64,000 nucleotides of DNA from Bordetella parapertussis (lineage in GTDB: Bacteria; Pseudomonadota; Gammaproteobacteria; Burkholderiales; SG8-41), in assembly GCA_945906815.1 (NCBI GenBank), contig CAMDRT010000002.1:62001-126000 (forward strand), read 5' to 3'. A program made the position numbers and the translations under genes. Below the pieces are notes generated by a model. The model was not told the DNA's origin, made no database searches, and was given only the letters and a program-made list of their open reading frames with translations. Below, in pieces: positions 42,548 through 51,733 of this stretch; the stretch's first letter is position 1, and each line of letters opens with the position of its first letter.

Positions 42548-43573
42548 TCAATCGACGCGCGCTCCGGTCGCGTTGACCAGTTTTGCCCATTTGGCGATTT
42601 CACTACGTATGTGCGACGCCAATTCTCCGGGTGTAGAGCCAATTCCCTCAACGCCAAGGGCATTGAGGCGTTCATTCACATCCGGCCGCGAGAGTGCCTT
42701 TACAGACTCTGCATGTAGCCGGGAGATGATCTCGTTCGGCGTTCCGGATGGAACCATCATGCCTTCCCAGATGAAAACATCGTATCCGTTTAGCCCCGAC
42801 TCGCTGATAGTCGGCAAATCTGGTGTAAGCGGCGAACGCTTCGCGCTGGTGACGGCGAGCCCCCGTAGCTTGCCGGTTTTGAGGTGCTGAATTACCGCAA
42901 CCGGGGTCAGGAAACTCAAAAATATCTCGCCGCCGATTAAAGCAACAAGCGCCGGCCCGCCACCCTTGTACGGGACATGATTCATGGTTATGCCTGCCAT
43001 GCTGCTGAAGAGTGCCGCAGCGAGGTGCGCGGCGCTGCCGCTGCCTGGTGATCCATAGTCAATCTGACCCGGACGAGCTTTGGCGAGTGCGATCAATTCT
43101 TTGACCGACTTTACCTGCGCTGAGGAATGCACCACCGCGATGGTCGTAACCGAGTTCATCAGCGTGACGGGTGCGAAGTCTCTGACGAAATCGTAATTGA
43201 GTTTGCGGTAAAGGGTAACGTTAATAGCGTGCGAGATGTTACCGATGAACAAGGTGTAACCGTCAGGCGCGGATTTTACCGCCATCTCGGCGCCGACAAT
43301 ACCATTGGCGCCGGGGCGGTTTTCGATCACCACGGGCCTTCCGAGCGCGTCCGCTAGCGGCGGCGCGAAAATACGGGCGAAGCCATCAGCTATCCCGCCC
43401 GGTGGAAATACAATGAGCATGCGCAGGGGACGATCGGGATAGTTGTACTGCGCTGGGGCACCCGTTGCATACAATGCGGCGAAAACCGCTATCGTCAGAG
43501 TAACTTCGCGCCCTGACCGATACTTAGCACCCGTAAATTGAACCATTTTGCGGGTGGAAGGTAACCGCGACAT
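42548..43573 (-). CDS. Bug/TctC-family periplasmic binding protein
   Basis: 341 residues with a signal sequence reading VTLTIAVFAALYATGAPAQ. The mature part starts YPDRPLRMLIVFPPGGIADGFARIFAPPLADALG and has RPVVIENRPGANGIVGAEMAVKSAPDGYTLFIGNISH, the Bug family signature. These proteins bind carboxylates for tripartite tricarboxylate transporters or act as sensors. No TctA/TctB genes lie nearby; orphan Bug genes are common in Burkholderiales. The start (43573, or 43546) is uncertain. Confidence 0.85.
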   Translation of the reverse strand: MSRLPSTRKMVQFTGAKYRSGREVTLTIAVFAALYATGAPAQYNYPDRPLRMLIVFPPGGIADGFARIFAPPLADALGRPVVIENRPGANGIVGAEMAVKSAPDGYTLFIGNISHAINVTLYRKLNYDFVRDFAPVTLMNSVTTIAVVHSSAQVKSVKELIALAKARPGQIDYGSPGSGSAAHLAAALFSSMAGITMNHVPYKGGGPALVALIGGEIFLSFLTPVAVIQHLKTGKLRGLAVTSAKRSPLTPDLPTISESGLNGYDVFIWEGMMVPSGTPNEIISRLHAESVKALSRPDVNERLNALGVEGIGSTPGELASHIRSEIAKWAKLVNATGARVD

Positions 43574-43754
43574 TGAGAAAATGCCTTCGAATCGAGCAAG
43601 ACAATTGAGCAACATGGCAGCGCTTTCGAGAAAGTGTTGGGTTGATTATGGAGGGCATCATTACCCCAATCTGGGCCGAAAAAGCACTGATCAATGCCAT
43701 TTGTACACCCTCAATATTTGCCGAACACCTGCCACAAGTGTTCCGCCAATGGAC

Positions 43755-44600
43755 TCAATCGCCGCTTGGGGCGGTAGATCCGGACGTCAAAATGGATTCG
43801 CTGCGCTTGTCGCCAAGTACGACAAGCCGGCCGGCCTTGCAGTCTGCCTGGACCATAGACCAAGGCAACCAGGCGACGCCCAAGCCTTTGAGCGTGTATT
43901 CGATAATGGCGTCAGTGGACTCGCAAGTCAAACGCCGGTGCAGACGTGGCGCCGTCGGATTTTGTGAAAGGTAGTCGTCAACCAGACGACCCAGTGCCAG
44001 GCTGTTGGCGTACGCCAGATACGGCACGGGCTTCGCGCCCAAAACATGCGCCGCCCGCGCTTGCAGCGTGGTTCGGCTCACAGGTACCAGTTTGTCGGCA
44101 GCCAGCGTGAGATGATTGAACCGGCGCGCGTCCAGGCGCCCGGCTAGCACTGGATGCTGGTAAACCATTGAGAACTCCACTTCATGCTGCTCCAGCATCT
44201 TCGCTGCCTCGGCCAGTGGTCGTATCAGGATGCGTATCTCGCTGTCTCGCAAGACCGCGCTCAGGCGAACCAGCCAATCTGAAAGCGTGGTGCGCGCAAG
44301 CGCTGGGCCTGTGGCGATAGTCACGGTGCGTCTCTGTGTTTCGCTCGAATGCCGCAATTCCTCACGGGAGCTTTCGAGCCCACTGAGAGCCTGTTGCGCC
44401 ACTTCCAGAAAGTTCTCACCTGCCAGTGTCAGGCTGACTGGACCACTTTTGCGTTGGATCAACGGCGCCCCGACCCAGGCTTCTAGCGCCTTGATGCGCC
44501 GCCCAAAAGCGGGCTGGGTGACGTGACGCAACTCGGCTGCGCGCGTAAAGCTGCGCGTTTGCGCCAGCGCTTGCAAGTCCTCCAGCCACTTGAGTTGCAT
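43755..44600 (-). CDS. LysR-family transcriptional regulator
   Basis: 281 residues from the ATG reading MQLKWLEDLQALAQTRSFTR. The winged helix is AAELRHVTQPAFGRRIKALEAWVG, and the effector domain has VTIATGPALARTTLSDWL and LVPVSRTTLQARAAHV. The gene is upstream of the Bug-type gene in the same direction, separated by about 180 bases, so it may control that transporter protein. The longer reading upstream holds Cys-rich sequence unlike LysR proteins. Confidence 0.85.
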   Translation of the reverse strand: MQLKWLEDLQALAQTRSFTRAAELRHVTQPAFGRRIKALEAWVGAPLIQRKSGPVSLTLAGENFLEVAQQALSGLESSREELRHSSETQRRTVTIATGPALARTTLSDWLVRLSAVLRDSEIRILIRPLAEAAKMLEQHEVEFSMVYQHPVLAGRLDARRFNHLTLAADKLVPVSRTTLQARAAHVLGAKPVPYLAYANSLALGRLVDDYLSQNPTAPRLHRRLTCESTDAIIEYTLKGLGVAWLPWSMVQADCKAGRLVVLGDKRSESILTSGSTAPSGD

Positions 44601-44618
44601 GGGGTGAGCCTCAGGCCG

Positions 44619-44653
44619 CGTAGGGTGGATTAGGCGCAGCCGTAATCCGCCAC
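44619..44653. repeat. REP-like palindrome with GGTGGATTA arms
   Basis: A GGTGGATTA / TAATCCGCC hairpin (one mismatch) encloses GGC-GCA-GCC and is preceded by GTA. Sequences of this form recur in intergenic regions of many proteobacteria. It lies just upstream of the LysR start in the 213-base gap that separates it from the Fic gene. Confidence 0.6.
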
Positions 44654-44813
44654 TCGTGTCGAAACATTTGGCACAATTTAAACATGCTTCGCATGATTGC
44701 ACAGTTCCCTCAACCTACCTTCCCCCAGGGGTAGGGGATACTGGCCTTCACCAGAATGACGGGCAAGGTTTTTCAACTTGTTGATGTTGGCTACGGAACT
44801 TTGCCGCTGGCGC

Positions 44814-45476
44814 TCACTCCATCGCGCTGCCAAGCACCAACCCGCATTCGATGTAGCGGCACAGGGTGGCGCCGGATCGATTCACGTCATGAATCACTCG
44901 CGACGCCAATCGCAGGTCTTTTTCTGAGGCAATCAGGTCGTCGTCAAGTGCGCGGTAGAGTGCGTCACGCGTCTCGAACGGATCAGTGGTGTGCGCCCAG
45001 GTTAATTGTTGCGATGTTTTTTCAGCGACCCAGCGGCGCGTAAATTCGCGCAGGGTGCGACTGTTGCCATCGACAAACGGATGCTGAAAGTCGAGATCGG
45101 CATAGAGCTTGGCGAGTGGCGGTGCGAGTAGTTCGGGCGTGCGGCATTGCCCCCAATCACCTGCGTTCGCAAACACCAGGACTTGCGGCAACTCTTGTTG
45201 CATTTCTTCGGCGGGCTTGTAGTACACCGCGTAACGCCGGTCATGCAGCGCACGGCCTTTACCCCATTGGCCGCGTTCTCTACGCAGCTCGCCGGCGTCG
45301 GGATAAACGTCCTGAAAAATGTGGCGGTTGATGGCGCGTAGATGCGCTACGTCGAACACGCCTTGGATAGGGCGTTCTTGAAGCTCCTGAATCCGGGACT
45401 TGGCAAGATCACCTTCGGCACGAGACAGCGCTTCGGGATCGGTGATCCCGAGAAGATTAGGCCGCGCGTCGGACAT
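44814..45476 (-). CDS. Fic-domain toxin (AMPylase)
   Basis: 220 residues. The Fic motif reads HPFVDGNSRTLREF with catalytic His at about 132, acidic D136 and the Arg ends; the canonical GNGR is GNSR here, a common variant. The flap region AVYYKPAEEMQQ precedes it. Fic enzymes attach AMP to hydroxyl side chains, and bacterial toxins of this class modify gyrase or topoisomerase IV. The start is 19 bases inside the antitoxin gene, so both are coupled. The N terminus lacks the inhibitory helix found in class II Fic proteins. Confidence 0.88.
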   Translation of the reverse strand: MSDARPNLLGITDPEALSRAEGDLAKSRIQELQERPIQGVFDVAHLRAINRHIFQDVYPDAGELRRERGQWGKGRALHDRRYAVYYKPAEEMQQELPQVLVFANAGDWGQCRTPELLAPPLAKLYADLDFQHPFVDGNSRTLREFTRRWVAEKTSQQLTWAHTTDPFETRDALYRALDDDLIASEKDLRLASRVIHDVNRSGATLCRYIECGLVLGSAME

Positions 45477-45675
45477 GTCGCGCAAGCGCGCGTTTCGTCA
45501 CTTCGTCTACCGTAATTTCGCCGCGAATATAGGCCGCACTATCAGCGTCATGTTCCGCTGAAACCGTAAAACCTTCCAACGCCACGCTCGCCGTTGCTTC
45601 ATGCACGTTGCGTTCACGTTGCTTGCGTGCGCGTGCGGCTTCTTTTTCGTTCGCGACCTCATTCATTTTGCCCAT
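45457..45675 (-). CDS. Class I Fic antitoxin (VbhA/FicA-like)
   Basis: 72 residues from the ATG after GGAG. A charged helix (NEVANEKEAARARKQRERNVHEA) leads to the inhibitory motif S30-V-A-L-E34-G35 (pattern S/T-x-x-x-E-G/N), whose Glu enters the toxin ATP site. The C-terminal part AAYIRGEITVDEVTKRALARH fits the antitoxin VbhA domain. It overlaps the toxin gene by 20 bases. A second upstream start (45732) would add 19 residues with no match. Confidence 0.88.
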   Translation of the reverse strand: MGKMNEVANEKEAARARKQRERNVHEATASVALEGFTVSAEHDADSAAYIRGEITVDEVTKRALARHVRRAA

Positions 45676-45804
45676 GATTTCGCTCCTTTTCGCAGCCAAA
45701 TTATACCTTGATGATGGCTTTGTGCGAACCATAATAAATTTTGTTAACCAATTGTTTTAATTGATATTTAATGGCGGATACGCAGCACGGGAAAGGTCTC
45801 TATT

Positions 45805-46269
45805 TTAAGCGCCATTCGCAAACCCTAACTGCCGCCAGGCCTCATAAACAACTACCGCCACCGCATTCGACAAGTTGAGACTGCGCGCAGTGGTTCGCAT
45901 CGGTAGCCGTATGCGTTGCTCTATAGGCAGTGCGTCGATCAATGGCTGCGGCAAGCCGCGGCTTTCGCTACCGAATACGAACACATCGTTTTCGCGATAC
46001 GCGGGCGCATCATGCCGCCGCGAGCCGCGTGTGGTTACCGCGAACAGTCGCCGTTCCGCGAAATGCACTTGGCACGCATGCCAATCGTCGTGGATAGTCA
46101 CATCGGCGAACTCGCGATAATCCATACCCGCCCTGGCGAGTTGTTTGTGTGAGATGGAAAACCCCAGCGGTTTGACCAAATGCAGGCGTGCGCCGGTGTT
46201 GACGGCGAGACGCATGGCGTTGCCGGTGTTGGGGGGAATCTCCGGCTGGTAGAGCACGATGTCAAACAT
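45805..46269 (-). CDS. trmL: tRNA (cytidine(34)-2'-O)-methyltransferase
   Basis: 154 residues with the SPOUT knot: MFDIVLYQPEIPPNTGNAMRLAVNTGARLHLV, FVFGSESRGLPQPLID and IRLPMRTTARSLNLSNAVAVVVYEAWRQ. It methylates the wobble base of tRNA-Leu isoacceptors. It follows comF by a few bases in the same direction. Confidence 0.93.
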   Translation of the reverse strand: MFDIVLYQPEIPPNTGNAMRLAVNTGARLHLVKPLGFSISHKQLARAGMDYREFADVTIHDDWHACQVHFAERRLFAVTTRGSRRHDAPAYRENDVFVFGSESRGLPQPLIDALPIEQRIRLPMRTTARSLNLSNAVAVVVYEAWRQLGFANGA

Positions 46270-46272
46270 CGG

Positions 46273-47025
46273 CTATGGCGCTATGCGCTGTCTGAACGCA
46301 TCCGGCAGCGTGCGCGCAACCATGAGTCCGGTGACACGCGACGCGCCTGCGCGCTTCAAATTGCGTGCGAGTTCGTTGAGGGTGGCGCCCGTGGTCATGA
46401 CATCATCGACGACCGCCACGTGTAGCCCTGAGAAATCTTCGTCGCAGACGAAGGCTTTGCGCATGTTTTTCGCGCGCGCCCTCCACGGCAGCGCAGCCTG
46501 CGGCGCGGTGTCGCGCACTTTGCGGCAAGCACGTGGCAGGAGCGTTATACCGGTGATTTTTGCAACGTGGCGCGCGATTTCCTGCGCCTGATTGAAGCCG
46601 CGTTCACGCAAACGCGCATCCGCCAAAGGCATGGGAATGATTACGTCGGGGCATGCGTCTAGGCTTTTCGCAATGGCGCTGCCGAACAGCGGCGCCAGCG
46701 CCAGCAAGCTGCGATATTTGAGCGCCTGCACCAGTGCGTCGGCTGGAAAGGCGTAGGTAAACGGCGCGCACACATGGTCGTAGGCGGGCGGGTCACTGAG
46801 GCACCTGCCGCAGCGTGCGCCGGAAGTAACCGGCAATGCGCAGGTGTCGCAGCGGCCCCGGTGTGCGCTCGCGAGCCAAGGCAGGTCGCTGTCGCACGGC
46901 GCGCACAGCACAGCGCCGACGCTGGGGCCGCCGCATAACAGGCACGACGGTGCGATTAGGCGTTGTATAAGGTTTGAACAGATGGCCAAAACTTCAGCCT
47001 GTGAATTTGACAAGAAAGACTTCAT
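46273..47025 (-). CDS. comF: ComF-family amidophosphoribosyltransferase-like protein
   Basis: 250 residues. The N-terminal zinc ribbon has four Cys pairs (CLLCGG, CAPC, CDTCALP, CGRC), and the C half is a PRT fold with VPMPLAD-like binding loop (IIPMPLADARLRERGFNQAQ) and the PRPP motif VAVVDDVMTTGATLNE. ComF helps internalise single-stranded DNA in natural competence. It diverges from bioB, with a 40-base gap, and precedes trmL. Confidence 0.88.
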   Translation of the reverse strand: MKSFLSNSQAEVLAICSNLIQRLIAPSCLLCGGPSVGAVLCAPCDSDLPWLASAHRGRCDTCALPVTSGARCGRCLSDPPAYDHVCAPFTYAFPADALVQALKYRSLLALAPLFGSAIAKSLDACPDVIIPMPLADARLRERGFNQAQEIARHVAKITGITLLPRACRKVRDTAPQAALPWRARAKNMRKAFVCDEDFSGLHVAVVDDVMTTGATLNELARNLKRAGASRVTGLMVARTLPDAFRQRIAP

Positions 47026-47035
47026 TACGGATGAT
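47007..47035 (+). promoter_or_regulatory. Predicted sigma-70 promoter for bioB
   Basis: TTGACA (47007-47012, full -35 match), a 17-base spacer and GATGAT (47030-47035) stand about 30 bases before the bioB ATG. The -35 lies inside the comF 5' end, so the divergent genes may compete. No clear BirA operator was found by eye. Confidence 0.5.
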
Positions 47036-47065
47036 GCAAGTTATTCAATATATTGAGTTTTCGCC

Positions 47066-48064
47066 ATGGACACCGCTAATTCCTCCGCGCCCACACTCGG
47101 CGTCGCGAACGTTCCGGTCGCAAGTTGGAGCGTGGATCAAGTCACCGCACTGCTGGACCTGCCACTGAATGATCTCATTTATCGTGCGCAGACGGTTCAC
47201 CGCGCGCATTTTGACGCCAACGCGGTGCAGCGCTCCACCCTGTTGTCGATCAAAACCGGTGGCTGCCCCGAAGACTGCGGTTATTGTCCGCAGGCGGCGC
47301 GCTATCACACCGGCGTAGACAACGAAGCCATGTTGTCGGTCGATCAAGTCGTGGCAGCGGCGCAATGCGCCAAAGAAAATGGCGCGACGCGTTTCTGTAT
47401 GGGCGCGGCGTGGCGCGGGCCTAAGCAGCGTGATCTGGATAAAGTGGTGGAGATGGTGCGCGCTGTTCGTGAGCTGGGCATGGAAACCTGCGCCACGCTC
47501 GGCATGCTCAAGGCGGGTCAGGCTGAACAATTAAAAACCGCGGGACTCGATTACTACAATCACAACATCGATACCGCGCCCGAGCTTTACGGCGAGATTA
47601 TTAGCACGCGCACGCAGCAGGATCGGCTGGATACGCTGTCGCGCGTGCGTGATGCCGGCATGCATGTGTGTTGCGGGGGCATAGTAGGCATGGGCGAGAC
47701 GCGGCGTGCGCGCGCGGCGCTGATTGTGCAATTGGCGAATATGGATCCGTATCCCGAGTCGGTGCCGATCAACAACCTGGTGCAGGTGGCAGGCACGCCG
47801 CTGCACGGAACAGAGCCACTCGATTTGCTGGAGTTTGTGCGCACCGTGGCGTGCGCGCGCATCACCATGCCCCAAGCGATGGTGCGCCTGTCGGCAGGAC
47901 GCCAGGAAATGCCCGAAGGCATCCAGGCCTTATGTTTTCTGGCCGGGGCCAATTCGATTTTTTATGGCGAAAAACTGTTGACTACCGGCAACCCCGAAGT
48001 CGAGCGTGATCAGGCGTTGTTTGCGAAGCTGGGCCTGCATGCGATGCCAGCGCAGGGTGCATGA
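47066..48064 (+). CDS. bioB: Biotin synthase
   Basis: 332 residues. Radical-SAM motif C67-x3-C71-x2-C74 is in [20 protein letters not shown]; the [2Fe-2S] cluster residues follow with [21 protein letters not shown] and [29 protein letters not shown] is near the end. It inserts sulfur into dethiobiotin. It heads a tight bioBFHCD cluster, overlapping bioF by the ATGA quartet. Confidence 0.95.
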   Translation: MDTANSSAPTLGVANVPVASWSVDQVTALLDLPLNDLIYRAQTVHRAHFDANAVQRSTLLSIKTGGCPEDCGYCPQAARYHTGVDNEAMLSVDQVVAAAQCAKENGATRFCMGAAWRGPKQRDLDKVVEMVRAVRELGMETCATLGMLKAGQAEQLKTAGLDYYNHNIDTAPELYGEIISTRTQQDRLDTLSRVRDAGMHVCCGGIVGMGETRRARAALIVQLANMDPYPESVPINNLVQVAGTPLHGTEPLDLLEFVRTVACARITMPQAMVRLSAGRQEMPEGIQALCFLAGANSIFYGEKLLTTGNPEVERDQALFAKLGLHAMPAQGA

Positions 48065-49263
48065 TTGCGGATGAAGGGCGCATCGCCATGCCTTTCTCCG
48101 CACTGCTTGAGGACCTGACAGCGCTCGACGACAAAAACCTGCGCCGCCGTCGCCGCACGCTCGATTGCGCGCAGAGCACGCAGATAACCGTCGACGGCAA
48201 GCATTACCTCGCGTTTTGCAGCAACGATTATCTGGGTCTTGCCAGTCATCCGGCGTTGATCGCTGCCGCGCAGGCCGGCGCAATGCAGTATGGCGTGGGT
48301 GCCGGCGCGTCGCATCTGGTGCTGGGGCATACGCGCGCGCATGAGGAATTGGAGCAGCAACTGGCGGGGTTCGTCGGCCTGCCACGCGCGCTGCTGTTTT
48401 CAACGGGTTATATGGCAAATTTGGGCATTGTGACCGCACTGGTGGGGCGTGAGGACGCGGTGTTTGCCGACCGCCTGAATCACGCTTCGCTCAACGACGC
48501 GTGTTTGCTGGCGCGCGCGCAGCTCAAGCGCTATGCACACCATGACCTGGCGCAACTGGAGCGCCTGCTTGCTGCGAGCAGGGCGCGCCGCAAATTGATA
48601 GTGGTAGATGCGGTGTTCAGCATGGATGGCGATATTGCGCCGCTGCCGGAGCTACTCGCACTCGCCGAGCGTTATGACGCATGGCTGCTACTCGACGACG
48701 CGCATGGCTTTGGCGTGCTGGGCGCGGGCGGGCGCGGCGTGCTGGAATATTTTGCTATTCGCTACGCCCCGCGCATCATTTACATGGCCACACTGGGCAA
48801 GGCGGCAGGCGTTTGCGGCGCGTTTGTCGCGGGGCACGACACGCTGATCGAAACACTGATGCAACGCGCACGCACCTACATCTATACTACGGCGATGCCG
48901 CCGCTGCTGGCGTGTGCGGTGTCGAAAAGTATCCTGTTGATCGCCGCGGGCGCGTCACTGCGCAAACGCTTGTCGGAAAACATTGTGCTATTAAAACAAT
49001 TACTTGCTGATGACCAACCCGAGGGCTGGCGGCTGCTGCCTTCGCTCACCGCGATCCAGCCGCTGGTGATCGGCGACAACCGCGCGGCGACCGAGGTCGC
49101 GGAAAAACTCGCCGCGCGCGGGATGCTGGTTCCCGCCATTCGTCCGCCAACAGTGCCGCCAGGCACGGCGCGGCTACGGATATCGTTGTCAGCGGCGCAC
49201 ACGACTGACGACGTGCGTGTGCTGTGCCACGCACTGCGTGACGCCGCCCAGGCAGTGCATTGA
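48061..49263 (+). CDS. bioF: 8-amino-7-oxononanoate synthase
   Basis: 400 residues of the alpha-oxoamine synthase type: [20 protein letters not shown]-like N segment ([16 protein letters not shown]), [38 protein letters not shown], and [14 protein letters not shown] with the PLP Lys. It condenses pimeloyl-ACP with alanine. A second possible ATG at 48088 lies closer to the conserved part. It is coupled to bioB. Confidence 0.93.
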   Translation: MIADEGRIAMPFSALLEDLTALDDKNLRRRRRTLDCAQSTQITVDGKHYLAFCSNDYLGLASHPALIAAAQAGAMQYGVGAGASHLVLGHTRAHEELEQQLAGFVGLPRALLFSTGYMANLGIVTALVGREDAVFADRLNHASLNDACLLARAQLKRYAHHDLAQLERLLAASRARRKLIVVDAVFSMDGDIAPLPELLALAERYDAWLLLDDAHGFGVLGAGGRGVLEYFAIRYAPRIIYMATLGKAAGVCGAFVAGHDTLIETLMQRARTYIYTTAMPPLLACAVSKSILLIAAGASLRKRLSENIVLLKQLLADDQPEGWRLLPSLTAIQPLVIGDNRAATEVAEKLAARGMLVPAIRPPTVPPGTARLRISLSAAHTTDDVRVLCHALRDAAQAVH

Positions 49264-49265
49264 AG

Positions 49266-50027
49266 ATGCCAGCCAGCGGACCGCCCCTAATATTGCTGCA
49301 CGGCTGGGCCAGCCACGCACAGGTGTTTCGCGGGCTGGCGCGTGCGCTGGAGAAACGCTTTCGCGTTCAGCTCATGCCGTTGCCCGGCTACGGCGATGTC
49401 GCGCCCTGCGTGCCCTATACGCTGGAGCACATCGCGGATACGCTCGCGGCCGGCGCGCCCAAACAGTGCAGCGTGGTGGGTTGGTCGCTGGGCGCACAGG
49501 TGGCGCTGACCTGGGCGCAGCGCGCACCGAGGCAGGTGCAGCGCCTGGCGTTGCTAGCCGCTACCCCGAGTTTCACCCAACGCAGCGGCTGGCCGCACGC
49601 GGTGACGCCGGTGGTGATGCGCCAGTTCACTGCGGCGATAGGGCGCGATTGTCCGAGCGTGTTGCGCCGCTTTGTGGCGTTGCAGTCCCTCGGCGACAAA
49701 CAGGCGGTGCGGGTGGCGCACCAGTTGCGCACAGCGCTGTTTACAAACCCGCTGCCGGCGCAGGCCGTGTTCGAAAACGGGCTGGAAATTCTGCGTACTG
49801 CGGACTTGCGCGCACAGTTGCCGTCTATTCGCCAACCCACAGTGCTGATACACGGCGAACACGACGCGGTAACGCCCTGTCAGGCAGGCGAGGCCTTGGG
49901 CGAGGCACTGCCCAACGCGCGTTTTCATAAAATTTCCGGTGCCGGACACGCGCCGTTTTTGTCCGATCCCCATGCGGTGGCTGCGCTACTGCACGCCTTT
50001 TTCGATGAAACCATCGCCGCAGTTTGA
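49266..50027 (+). CDS. bioH: Pimeloyl-ACP methyl ester esterase
   Basis: 253 residues of alpha/beta hydrolase fold: ILLHGWASHAQVFRGLARAL, the nucleophile elbow VVGWSLGAQVALTW, HGEHDAVTPCQAGEALGE and SGAGHAPFLSDP with the catalytic His. It releases the methyl group added by BioC, ending the synthesis of pimeloyl-ACP. The ATG at 49266 follows bioF by two bases; TTG 6 bases earlier is possible. Confidence 0.88.
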   Translation: MPASGPPLILLHGWASHAQVFRGLARALEKRFRVQLMPLPGYGDVAPCVPYTLEHIADTLAAGAPKQCSVVGWSLGAQVALTWAQRAPRQVQRLALLAATPSFTQRSGWPHAVTPVVMRQFTAAIGRDCPSVLRRFVALQSLGDKQAVRVAHQLRTALFTNPLPAQAVFENGLEILRTADLRAQLPSIRQPTVLIHGEHDAVTPCQAGEALGEALPNARFHKISGAGHAPFLSDPHAVAALLHAFFDETIAAV

Positions 50028-50895
50028 TAAACGCGCGCTGCGCCATTCGTTCGCGCGCGCGGCGCGCAGCTACGATGCCGCCGCCGTATTGCAGCACGAG
50101 GTGTGCAGGCGCATGGACGAGCGGCTGGATCTGATTAAATTGCAGCCCGCCACCCTGCTGGATGCCGGCAGCGGCACCGGCAATGCATGGTCCGCGTTGC
50201 GCCGGCGCTACCCGAAGGCACGCGTGATTGCGCTCGATCTGGCGCTAAGCATGCTGCAACTGGCGCGCGACCGGTCACGCGCGCCGTGGTGGAAATCATG
50301 GCTCAGGTCACCCGCAAGCGCACTGTGCGGCGACATGGAACAACTGCCGCTGCTGGGCGCGAGCGTGGACCTGGTGTGGTCCAATCTCGCACTGCAGTGG
50401 GCGAACGACCCTGACCAGGCGTTCGCCGAGTTTCACCGCGTGCTCGCCCCCGGCGGGCTGCTGCTGTTCAGCACGTTTGGACCCGATACGCTGAAGGAAT
50501 TGCGCGCGGCTTTTGCCAGTATCGCAGGCGTGGACCAGCATACCCACGTCAGCCGCTTTATCGATCTGCACGACATTGGCGATATTCTGGTCCAGCGCGG
50601 CTTTGCCGACCCGGTGATGGACATGGAGTCGTTCACGCTGACCTACAGCGACGTGCGCGCGCTGATGCACGATCTGAAAGCGATCGGCGCGCATAACGTG
50701 ACGCGGCAGCGCCCGCCGGGATTAAGCGGTAAATCACGATGGGCGGCGGTGACGGCGGCGTACGAGCGGCTGCGGCGCGACGGCAAACTACCGGCGACGT
50801 TCGAGGTGGTGTACGGCCACGCGTGGAAGCCGCTGCCGCGCATCACGGCCAGCGGCAAGCGCGTGATCGATATCAAACCAGCGCGCACCAACTGA
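50005..50895 (+). CDS. bioC: Malonyl-ACP O-methyltransferase
   Basis: 296 residues from the ATG that overlaps bioH by 23 bases. Class I SAM fold: KRALRHSFARAARSYDAAAVLQ at the N terminus, TLLDAGSGTGNAWSALRRRYP, and LVWSNLALQWANDPDQAFAEFHRVLAPGGLLLFSTFG. It methylates malonyl-ACP so that the fatty acid cycle can build the pimeloyl chain. The C-terminal part is longer than in E. coli BioC. Confidence 0.9.
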   Translation: MKPSPQFDKRALRHSFARAARSYDAAAVLQHEVCRRMDERLDLIKLQPATLLDAGSGTGNAWSALRRRYPKARVIALDLALSMLQLARDRSRAPWWKSWLRSPASALCGDMEQLPLLGASVDLVWSNLALQWANDPDQAFAEFHRVLAPGGLLLFSTFGPDTLKELRAAFASIAGVDQHTHVSRFIDLHDIGDILVQRGFADPVMDMESFTLTYSDVRALMHDLKAIGAHNVTRQRPPGLSGKSRWAAVTAAYERLRRDGKLPATFEVVYGHAWKPLPRITASGKRVIDIKPARTN

Positions 50896-51608
50896 TGCCG
50901 ACGCCTCACACCTCACGCCTCACGCCCAACGGCTTTTTTATCACCGGCACCGACACGGGCGTGGGTAAGACGCTGGTGGCCTGCGCACTGTTGCGCGCGT
51001 TTGCCGCACGCGGATTACGCGTGATCGGCATGAAGCCGGTGGCTGCCGGCGCACAACTGCACAACGACGTTTGGATCAACGACGACGTGGAGCAATTAAT
51101 CTCCGCGAGTAACGTGGAGGCGCCGCGCGACGCTATCAATCCTTATTGCTTCGCGCCGGCGATAGCGCCCCATATCGCTGCCGCACTGCAAAATAAAACG
51201 ATTGAAAACAATTGCTTACTCGATAAATATCAACGTTTGTCAGCGCTCGCTGACGTGGTGGTGGTCGAGGGGGCGGGCGGTTTTTGCGTGCCGCTTAATG
51301 ATCTTGAGAGTAGCGCCGATCTGGCGCGGCAGCTCGCGTTGCCGGTGTTGCTGGTGGTGGGGTTGCGGCTCGGCTGCCTGAATCATGCCCTGCTCACCTG
51401 TGAAGCGATACGCGCGCGTGGACTGACCCTCGCAGGCTGGGTCGCCAACCAGATTGATCCGGCGCTGGCGCACACGGATGCCAATATCGCCGCATTGCAG
51501 ACCCGGCTTGACGCGCCGCTGCTCGCGCACGTTGCGTTTTGCAATTTTCCCGATGCCGCCGCAATCGCGCCGCAAATTGACCTGAAGCACCTCGGCGCAC
51601 TGCTGTAG
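50895..51608 (+). CDS. bioD: Dethiobiotin synthetase
   Basis: 237 residues; the ATG overlaps the bioC stop (TGATG). P-loop FFITGTDTGVGKTLVACALL, GMKPVAAGAQ and VVVEGAGGFCVPLNDLESS are present. It closes the ureido ring with CO2 and ATP. The first 12 residues (MPTPHTSRLTPN) are coded by three 7-base CTCACGC-type repeats, like arrays found in gene gaps elsewhere in the window; they are absent from homologues and probably were added by repeat insertion. Confidence 0.92.
   Translation: MPTPHTSRLTPNGFFITGTDTGVGKTLVACALLRAFAARGLRVIGMKPVAAGAQLHNDVWINDDVEQLISASNVEAPRDAINPYCFAPAIAPHIAAALQNKTIENNCLLDKYQRLSALADVVVVEGAGGFCVPLNDLESSADLARQLALPVLLVVGLRLGCLNHALLTCEAIRARGLTLAGWVANQIDPALAHTDANIAALQTRLDAPLLAHVAFCNFPDAAAIAPQIDLKHLGALL
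50901..50931. repeat. 7-base-period array within the bioD 5' end
   Basis: On the complement it reads GTGAGGC GTGAGGT GTGAGGC, the unit found at 11.5 kb. Three units (21 bases, a multiple of three) keep the frame and add residues to the BioD N terminus. Confidence 0.7.
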
Positions 51609-51675
51609 CTCGAAAAATTCGTATGGCTATGCGCCCGCGTACCGAGTAATCTCACGGATTCAAAGGGTTACAAGG

Positions 51676-51704
51676 TTGCTTCGAAAGCCCTCACCGTGTT
51701 AAAT
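51676..51704 (+). promoter_or_regulatory. Predicted sigma-70 promoter for the cox operon
   Basis: TTGCTT (51676-51681), a 17-base spacer and TTAAAT (51699-51704). Transcription would begin near 51711, which argues for the GTG at 51734 as the start of the first gene rather than a TTG at 51710. Confidence 0.5.
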
Positions 51705-51733
51705 TCTCATTGTTTTCAGAGGGGCCTGCGTCT

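Noticed and set aside
47026-47065. BirA operator before bioB
   Set aside because: No clear TTGTAAACC-N-GGTTTACAA-type palindrome could be found by eye; biotin control may use another regulator.
51710-51733. TTG start for the DUF2244 gene
   Set aside because: The predicted transcript begins near 51711, and the GTG at 51734 has a purine-rich site at proper spacing.
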